A stretch of DNA of 11,752 nucleotides, taken from contig JANQLI010000121.1 of assembly GCA_028280675.1 (NCBI GenBank), positions 1 through 11,752 on the forward strand, written 5' to 3'. A program made the translations under genes and the position numbers. Of the stretch, positions 7,081 through 11,752 are shown piece by piece. The stretch's first letter is position 1. Every line of letters starts with the position of its first letter. The notes under the pieces were generated by a model. That model did not search any database. It was given only the letters and a program-made list of their open reading frames with translations, and was not told the DNA's origin. Source of the DNA: Alphaproteobacteria bacterium (GTDB lineage: Bacteria > Pseudomonadota > Alphaproteobacteria > SMXP01).

Positions 7081-7770
7081 ATGCGGACACCGTTTCCCGC
7101 CCCCACGCCATCCACAATTCCGATTGCAAATCGTGATGAGGTTTACCCTGTGCACCGCATTTACGCCATCGGACGTAATTATGCGGATCACGCGAAAGAG
7201 ATGGGGATGAATCCGGAAAAGGGGACACCGCTTTTTTTCACCAAGCCCGCCACCGCTCTCGTTGAGACTGGCGCAACCATTCCCTATCCAAAAGCGACGG
7301 AAGATTTGCATCACGAAGTAGAGCTTGTCGCAGCCCTTGGTCCGTGCCCGGATCAGTTCACATTAGACAATGCACAGGGCGCAATTTACGGATATGCGGT
7401 TGGGATTGATCTGACACGCCGCGACATTCAATGGGAAGCTAAAAAAGCAGGTCTCCCCTGGGATCAAGCGAAAGGCTTTGACCGGTCGGCGCCAATCACC
7501 AGCATTCATACGGCTGAAAATGTCGGTCACCCCACTCAGGGGCGGATTTGGATGGACGTCAATGGCGAACCGCGGCAAGAAGGGAATATCACGCAAATGA
7601 TGTGGACAATTCCCGAAATCATTGTCGAGCTGGATAAACTCTATGATTTACGCGCCGGGGATCTCATCTTCACCGGCACACCAGTTGGCGTCGGTCCGCT
7701 GCTTCCAGGAGATGCCGTGACTGGCGGCGTGGAGGGTGTGGATACGATCGCATTGACCATCGCTCCATAA
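7081..7770 (+). CDS. Fumarylacetoacetate hydrolase-family protein (fumarylpyruvate hydrolase-like)
   Basis: The 229-residue protein is a single FAH domain of the short type, whose members hydrolyse C-C bonds in acylpyruvates or decarboxylate oxaloacetate-like acids using a divalent metal. Seen: GRNYADHAKEMG (31-42), LFFTKPATAL (51-60), metal ligands E79 and E81 in HHEVEL with D110 in GIDLTRRD, KGFDRSAP (131-138), and the C-terminal FTGTPVGVGPL (197-207). The order and spacing resemble fumarylpyruvate hydrolases of gentisate/salicylate pathways, but oxaloacetate decarboxylase or acylpyruvase activity is equally possible. ATG 7081 is preferred over an in-frame TTG 18 bases upstream because AGGAG ends six bases before it. 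It is a single-gene unit diverging from DUF1838 and converging with Rieske oxygenase 2. Its presence hints at degradation of a ring-cleavage product. Confidence 0.9.
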   Translation: MRTPFPAPTPSTIPIANRDEVYPVHRIYAIGRNYADHAKEMGMNPEKGTPLFFTKPATALVETGATIPYPKATEDLHHEVELVAALGPCPDQFTLDNAQGAIYGYAVGIDLTRRDIQWEAKKAGLPWDQAKGFDRSAPITSIHTAENVGHPTQGRIWMDVNGEPRQEGNITQMMWTIPEIIVELDKLYDLRAGDLIFTGTPVGVGPLLPGDAVTGGVEGVDTIALTIAP

Positions 7771-7772
7771 AA

Positions 7773-7800
7773 AAAGCCCTGCTATATTTTGCAGGGCTTT
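7773..7800. terminator. Bidirectional intrinsic terminator between FAH-family gene and Rieske oxygenase 2
   Basis: AAAGCCCTGC (7773-7782) and GCAGGGCTTT (7791-7800) make a perfect 10-base-pair stem around an 8-base AT-rich loop. It begins two bases after the plus-strand stop codon and 21 bases from the minus-strand stop at 7821. A and T tracts flank both sides, so it can serve both converging genes. Confidence 0.9.
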
Positions 7801-7820
7801 CTAACACTATGGAACAAACG

Positions 7821-8984
7821 TTATTCCGCAGCCGCTTTCTGCTCTTGCGCGGGCGTCACAAGCGGGACCGTTTCCAGCACCCAGTTCTTGGAGGTGCGGC
7901 GCTCAGGCGATGGAATGGTATAAATAATATCATTTTCATTAAGCTCTTGCCGCATCGCACGCACATCAATGCGCCAGCCTTTGTCATCCCAAGCTTTCAA
8001 GTAATCGCGGTACGTGACGATCACTTTGTCCGCTGGCATCATCACTTCTTTGGTGATCGATCGCGGTGTTTTCGCAGGACCCATTTTTTCCAAAATCACA
8101 ATATCCTGTTTTGCAATCGCCATACACCGGGTTTCAACAGGCTCGTCATAGCTTTCCTCAAGCATGCAGTTCCGCATATTCACAAGGTAGACTTTGATCG
8201 TCGTCTCATCCACCGGACACTCATACATATATTGGTGCATCCAGTTTTCTTCTGTCATGTGAATCTTGGTGACCATTTGCGCAGGGCCGTGGAACCACGT
8301 GCCCGCTTGAGTGTCAGCACGGAAGTTTCCGTCTTTATCGGTGCGCATTTTCGTCCGCGTTTCAAGGCCCTCATTTTTACGCTCTTTGCCTTTAAAGCTG
8401 GTCATAAAGCCAGCGCCCCATTCGGTTTTTTCAACGTCGTAATCGGGCACAGCGTAATCATCACGTTCACCCTCGAAACCATGTGTGGGGTGGACAAATT
8501 CATTATGCGCCGGGTCAAGTCCGTTTTCGATAGACCGCTCGTAATTACACTTCACTTCATACACAATGAGATTATCGCGCCAGGTTTCTTCATCAAAATA
8601 TGGAATCTCCATCAGCGGTGGACGATCTTCTTCAGGAAGGTCGCCAAGGAAAGCGAACACGATGCCGTATTTTTCTTGCACCGGATAGGCATCAACCTTT
8701 GCGCGGGCGGGCATTTTGCCATCCTTGCCGATAGAGGGAATCATTTGACATGTCCCAGTGCCATCGAATTGCCAACCATGATAGGGGCATTCAATATGAC
8801 CATTGCGCATTTTACCCAGACCCAGGGCGCCTCCACGATGCACGCAGACATCACTCACGCAATGGGCCGTGCCGTCTTTGTCTCGAAAAAGGGCTATTTT
8901 TTGCCCAAGCATTTGCACCTGCACCGGTTTGTCTTGGGTCAGCTCTTTGCTTTCAATCGCCGGATACCAAAAGTTGATATACAT
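7821..8984 (-). CDS. Rieske non-heme iron oxygenase, oxygenase component (paralogue 2)
   Basis: The 387-residue protein is a paralogue of the product of 2983-4119. Both begin MYINFWYP, share YGIVFAFLGDLPEE and ENGLDPAHNEFVHPTHG, and end in an Ala/Glu tail. The Rieske ligands are C47-x-H49 and C66-x2-H69, at the same positions as in paralogue 1. The mononuclear iron site is D157-x2-H160-x4-H165, with D294 in AKQDIVIL as likely third ligand. It differs most after about residue 190, where a Lys/Arg/Asp-rich stretch makes it longer; this part of the catalytic domain often shapes substrate access. A GTG at 8993 in frame would add MKK, but ATG 8984 is preferred because it matches the paralogue's start and AAGG lies a suitable distance upstream. 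It is a single-gene unit. Substrate and electron donor are not shown by the sequence. Confidence 0.93.
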   Translation of the reverse strand: MYINFWYPAIESKELTQDKPVQVQMLGQKIALFRDKDGTAHCVSDVCVHRGGALGLGKMRNGHIECPYHGWQFDGTGTCQMIPSIGKDGKMPARAKVDAYPVQEKYGIVFAFLGDLPEEDRPPLMEIPYFDEETWRDNLIVYEVKCNYERSIENGLDPAHNEFVHPTHGFEGERDDYAVPDYDVEKTEWGAGFMTSFKGKERKNEGLETRTKMRTDKDGNFRADTQAGTWFHGPAQMVTKIHMTEENWMHQYMYECPVDETTIKVYLVNMRNCMLEESYDEPVETRCMAIAKQDIVILEKMGPAKTPRSITKEVMMPADKVIVTYRDYLKAWDDKGWRIDVRAMRQELNENDIIYTIPSPERRTSKNWVLETVPLVTPAQEQKAAAE

Positions 8985-9019
8985 TTTCTTCACCTTGTCG
9001 GTTATGAGCGCGTTGGTTC

Positions 9020-9028
9020 ATTATAGCA
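9020..9028 (-). promoter_or_regulatory. Extended -10 promoter for Rieske oxygenase 2
   Basis: On the minus strand TGC followed by a perfect TATAAT (box at 9020-9025, extension at 9026-9028) forms an extended -10 element. Transcription would start near 9013, giving a short leader of about 29 bases before ATG 8984. No recognisable -35 box exists at 16-18 bases; instead the near-palindrome GCGAA-a-TTCGC (9039-9049) occupies that position and could bind an activator or repressor. Confidence 0.6.
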
Positions 9029-9223
9029 CAAATCACGCGCGAAATTCGCCTTGTCTGGCTCAATACGGCTGAAATGTAAGCGCAGACCACACGTCTGTAG
9101 CGGAAAAAGGCGGCCGCTGTCCGACAGCCGGAAAGACCACGGACGACCTGCACGCCCGATTGTCCATACTAGCGCTTGCAGCCTTGATCTTGCGCAATGA
9201 CCTGAGCCTTCCCAGCCACCAAG
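9029..9223. other. Intergenic region with small inverted repeats, no convincing gene
   Basis: Part of the 369-base gap between the divergent Rieske oxygenase 2 and flavin monooxygenase genes. I see no protein-like reading frame in it. It holds three small inverted repeats: GCGAA-a-TTCGC at 9039-9049, CAGAC-cacac-GTCTG at 9083-9097, and GCTGTC-c-GACAGC at 9116-9128. No convincing plus-strand promoter for the flavin monooxygenase gene was found, although one is expected in this gap. Confidence 0.4.
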
Positions 9224-9352
9224 ATGGCGGACAACCCAAGAGAAAGCATGAAAAGTGGCGTCATACTGACTGAATGGAGTTCACCAGATGAAGTCGCGCA
9301 GCTAGGCGGCACGCGGGCCGAATCGTACGGATCAATAATGCGGAAGACATAA
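9224..9352 (+). CDS. Possible 42-residue small ORF abutting the flavin monooxygenase gene
   Basis: A short open frame starts at ATG 9224 (or ATG 9248, giving 34 residues, preceded by a weak AGAGAAAG) and stops at TAA 9350-9352, one base before the ATG of the next gene. The peptide reads MADNPRESMKSGV at its start and has no transmembrane segment or recognised motif. The stop-start spacing would allow translational coupling. It could be a leader peptide or pure chance in a non-coding gap; I do not recognise it. Confidence 0.2.
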   Translation: MADNPRESMKSGVILTEWSSPDEVAQLGGTRAESYGSIMRKT

Positions 9353-9353
9353 C

Positions 9354-10364
9354 ATGAAAATCGATATTATCCTCGAAGCCGATGTCGATACGGCCACGAC
9401 GAACAAACTCGGCCGCCTGGCCGAACAGTACGGTATCAATGCGGTGTGGACATCAAACTATGCCGCTTCGCGCGATCCCTACATGATCCTCACCAAGCTT
9501 GCGGAAACGTCGCAACATATCACCCTTGGGCCGCTTGCTGTGAGCCCTTTCGAACAACACCCGCTGAAGATGGCCAACCAGTTGATGACCTTGCACGAAC
9601 AAAGCGATGGCCGTGCTGGCATCTTTGTTGGTGGCGGTGGGGCGGCCATGACGGCGATGGGGGTCAAAGCCAAGAAGATGGTGCAGTCGGTGCGGGAATG
9701 CGTGGAGATCCTCAAGCAATGTTGTGCAGGGCGATTCGTGCGCTATCAAGGTGAGGTCTACACCGTCCAAAATTACATCGCGCCGTGGGCGCCAAAAACG
9801 CCGCCAAAAATTTATGTTGGCGCCAACCAGGAAAAAATGGTGCGCATGGCTACAGAACTGTCTGATGGCTTGATGATGAGTGACATGCCTCTGCAGCGCA
9901 TTGATGACACGATTGCCATCGCGCGCGACGGCCTTTCACAGCACGGACGCGACGCACACACGTTTCGTCTCAATAACGTCTGGGCCTGGCATGTCAAAGA
10001 ATCAGAAGAAGAAGCCCATGCGGAAGCGCGGCCGGAACTTCTCTTACGTGGCCTTTTGATGCGCTGGTGGCTGACGCCGTTTCTGAGTGAAGAGGAGTGT
10101 GACTTGGTGGAAGAGAAGAAATCTTCTTTCTTTCAATCTTTCCGCACACGGTCATGGGAGATCGAAGGCGTGCCGGAAGAGATCATCACCAAACTGATTG
10201 AACACTTAAGCTTCACTGGCGACATGCGTAGTCTTGATCATCATATTGAGCGGCTGCGCATCTTTAAAAATGCAGGTCTGACCGACTTTGCTCTGCGCCT
10301 CCATGAGAACCCCGAAGACGCGATCAAAGTGATTGGCGAAAAGGTGATACCTGCCTTGCAGTAA
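9354..10364 (+). CDS. Luciferase-like (LLM class) flavin-dependent oxidoreductase
   Basis: The 336-residue protein matches the bacterial luciferase-like TIM-barrel superfamily, which uses FMNH2 or reduced F420 for monooxygenation or hydride transfer. Seen: early strand MKIDIILEA, the ITLGPLAVSPFEQHPLKMA segment (56-74), the substrate/cofactor loop GRAGIFVGGGGAAM (86-99), and PPKIYVGANQEKMVRMATELSDGLMM (150-175), all typical in order and spacing. The length is normal. GGAAG lies 7 bases before ATG 9354. Whether it uses FMN or F420 cannot be settled by eye; the GPLAVSPFEQHP segment resembles F420-type members such as methylene-H4MPT reductase-like proteins. No flavin reductase is seen nearby. 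It is followed by the PQQ dehydrogenase on the same strand after 84 bases. Substrate unknown. Confidence 0.88.
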   Translation: MKIDIILEADVDTATTNKLGRLAEQYGINAVWTSNYAASRDPYMILTKLAETSQHITLGPLAVSPFEQHPLKMANQLMTLHEQSDGRAGIFVGGGGAAMTAMGVKAKKMVQSVRECVEILKQCCAGRFVRYQGEVYTVQNYIAPWAPKTPPKIYVGANQEKMVRMATELSDGLMMSDMPLQRIDDTIAIARDGLSQHGRDAHTFRLNNVWAWHVKESEEEAHAEARPELLLRGLLMRWWLTPFLSEEECDLVEEKKSSFFQSFRTRSWEIEGVPEEIITKLIEHLSFTGDMRSLDHHIERLRIFKNAGLTDFALRLHENPEDAIKVIGEKVIPALQ

Positions 10365-10394
10365 AGGCCATTAGGTGGAAAGGATCATCACTTC

Positions 10395-10423
10395 TTCATA
10401 GCCCACGGCATTCTTCCTATAGG
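10395..10423 (+). promoter_or_regulatory. Candidate promoter for the PQQ dehydrogenase gene
   Basis: TTCATA (10395-10400) and TATAGG (10418-10423) are 17 bases apart and each match the sigma-70 consensus at four of six positions. A start near 10430 would leave a leader of about 19 bases holding GGGAG (10436-10440), which sits 8 bases before ATG 10449. The dehydrogenase may therefore be expressed independently of the flavin monooxygenase gene, although read-through is also possible as no terminator was seen between them. Confidence 0.35.
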
Positions 10424-10448
10424 CTTAACGCAAAAGGGAGCGGGTGCG

Positions 10449-11752
10449 ATGCAGTGGATGGGGTTGAAACACGTTGTTGGCATGTGCATCTTTATGCTGA
10501 CGACACCCGCCTTTGGTGCAGAATGGCTCTATTACGGCGCGGATCAGGGGGGATCGAAATACTCACCCCTTGATCAGATCACCGCTGACAATGTGGATCA
10601 GTTAGAGCGCGCCTGGACCTATCGACATGGCGATCTCGACAAGCATCCTGACCGCAAAGCCTTTGCTGGTTTTCACGCAACGCCCATTCTTCTCCCGGAA
10701 GAGGCCGGGCGGCATCTTGCCCTATGCACGCCGTTTAATCGTATAGTTGCCCTCAACCCAAAGACGGGGGAAGAGCGTTGGAGTTATGATCCAAAAATCC
10801 AAATGGGATCGTTCGGCACACGTTTGAAATGCCTGGGTGTGGCCTATTGGAGCAATCCGCAAGCGGATGATATGACCGCTTGCAAGCATAGTCTCTTTAT
10901 GGGCACATCCGACCGGCGCATTATTGCTGTCGATGCGCGCGATGGCACGCCCTGTCCTAACTTTGGCGATAACGGTCAGGTTGACGTCAATCCTCTCATC
11001 GCCGCAGCCCCGCCCAACGGAGAAAATCCTTGGGGGACGCTTTTTTCGGCACCGCCTGTTGTGGTGAATGGCGTCATCGTGCTTGGCTCAATTAACAAAA
11101 TGAAAAACCGTTTTGCCCGCGCCGCCGGAGGCGCCATTCGCGGGTTTGATGCGATCACAGGCAAGCACCGCTGGACCTTTGATCCAATCCCGCGCAACCC
11201 CAATGACCCAGAGCATCAAAACTGGACTCCGGAAAGCCTTGCGATGACGGGCGGCGGCAATGCGTGGACGTTGCTGTCTGTTGATGAAGAGCGCGATCTT
11301 GTGTTCATCCCAACATCAAGTGCCTCACCGAACTTTTTTGGCGGCACCCGCCCCGGCGACAATCGCTATGCCAATTCCGTCGTTGCATTACGAGGCAGCA
11401 CAGGCGAAGTGGTTTGGCACTTTCAGCACATCCATCATGATGTCTGGGATTGGGATACGCCAGCACAGCCCATGCTCGTAGACATGACGAAAGATGGCGA
11501 GACTATTCCTGTGGTGGTGCAACTGACCAAACAAGGCCTTGTCTTTATTTTTCATCGCGAAACGGGTGAGCCGGTCTATGAGATCATTGAGCGTCCCGTG
11601 CCGCAAAATGGCGTCCCCGGTGAAGTGCTGTCGCCAACCCAACCTTTCCCCGTCTCACCGCCGCCATTGATGGCAGGAGGCATCACCCCCGATGATGCTT
11701 GGGGCCTCACATTCTGGGACGAAGGCAAATGCCGAGACGAAATTGAAAATGC
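10449..11752 (+). CDS. PQQ-dependent dehydrogenase, Gcd/quinate-shikimate type (3' end cut by right edge)
   Basis: The visible 434 residues begin with a short signal peptide (hydrophobic 8-20, cleavage likely near TPAFGA) and continue as an eight-bladed quinoprotein propeller. Such enzymes oxidise sugars, polyols or cyclic alcohols in the periplasm with pyrroloquinoline quinone. Seen: WLYYGADQGGSKYSPLDQI (26-44), LCTPFNRIVALNPKTGEERW (92-111), GAIRGFDAITGKHRWTFDP (228-246), and HHDVWDWDTPAQP (329-341), where D331 aligns with the catalytic Asp of membrane glucose dehydrogenase; K361 fits the PQQ-contacting Lys. Unlike Gcd, there is no N-terminal block of five membrane helices, so the enzyme appears soluble and would need a cytochrome or other acceptor. 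Tryptophan-docking motifs recur. GGGAG precedes ATG 10449. The substrate cannot be assigned. Confidence 0.92.
   Translation, partial: MQWMGLKHVVGMCIFMLTTPAFGAEWLYYGADQGGSKYSPLDQITADNVDQLERAWTYRHGDLDKHPDRKAFAGFHATPILLPEEAGRHLALCTPFNRIVALNPKTGEERWSYDPKIQMGSFGTRLKCLGVAYWSNPQADDMTACKHSLFMGTSDRRIIAVDARDGTPCPNFGDNGQVDVNPLIAAAPPNGENPWGTLFSAPPVVVNGVIVLGSINKMKNRFARAAGGAIRGFDAITGKHRWTFDPIPRNPNDPEHQNWTPESLAMTGGGNAWTLLSVDEERDLVFIPTSSASPNFFGGTRPGDNRYANSVVALRGSTGEVVWHFQHIHHDVWDWDTPAQPMLVDMTKDGETIPVVVQLTKQGLVFIFHRETGEPVYEIIERPVPQNGVPGEVLSPTQPFPVSPPPLMAGGITPDDAWGLTFWDEGKCRDEIEN

Noticed and set aside
7809..9026. A 405-codon open frame on the plus strand, antisense to Rieske oxygenase 2, raising the idea of a conserved overlapping antisense gene in both paralogues
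   Set aside because: Both shadows arise because the paralogues share codon bias on the true strand. The frame runs through the 7773-7800 terminator context and the Rieske promoter, and shows no protein-like features.
1..11752. CRISPR arrays, insertion sequences, phage genes, toxin-antitoxin pairs, tRNA or rRNA genes
   Set aside because: No spaced direct repeats, transposase or integrase motifs, or structured RNA genes were seen on either strand.

Overview
The window looks like a chromosomal stretch of a Gram-negative proteobacterium, probably an alphaproteobacterium. The signs are a CcmF-type (System I) cytochrome c maturation protein, two exported c-type cytochromes, a Tat-exported protein and a periplasmic PQQ dehydrogenase. 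Base composition is roughly balanced. Genus-level assignment is not possible from this sequence alone. No mobile element, CRISPR array, tRNA or rRNA gene was seen.

Left part (1-2983), all on the minus strand: the 5' part of ccmF runs off the left edge. Upstream of it is a two-gene unit, aldehyde dehydrogenase then hotdog thioesterase, with an 8-base overlap. Ahead of that unit lies a compact cluster of overlapping inverted repeats (2881-2923), then a hairpin (2944-2969) that closes the next gene.

Central part (2983-8984): transcription units alternate in direction. They are Rieske oxygenase 1 (minus), a cytochrome c'/c556-like plus diheme cytochrome c pair (plus), a Tat-exported DUF1838 protein (minus), a fumarylacetoacetate-hydrolase-family enzyme (plus), and Rieske oxygenase 2 (minus), a clear paralogue of the first. 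The two convergent junctions carry strong bidirectional hairpin terminators at 5905-5926 and 7773-7800. The divergent junctions hold candidate promoters.

Right part (8985-11752): a roughly 370-base intergenic region with a good extended -10 promoter for Rieske oxygenase 2, then a luciferase-like flavin monooxygenase and a PQQ-dependent dehydrogenase of the Gcd/quinate type, cut by the right edge.

Taken together this reads as a catabolic island. Two oxygenases and a flavin monooxygenase could activate a substrate, the FAH-family enzyme could cleave a C-C bond in a dioxo acid, and the aldehyde dehydrogenase and thioesterase could handle aldehyde and acyl-CoA products. The PQQ dehydrogenase could feed electrons to c-type cytochromes in the periplasm, with CcmF helping to attach their hemes. 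The substrate is not evident, and no ferredoxin or reductase for the Rieske enzymes is present in the window. The functional coupling is inference from proximity.
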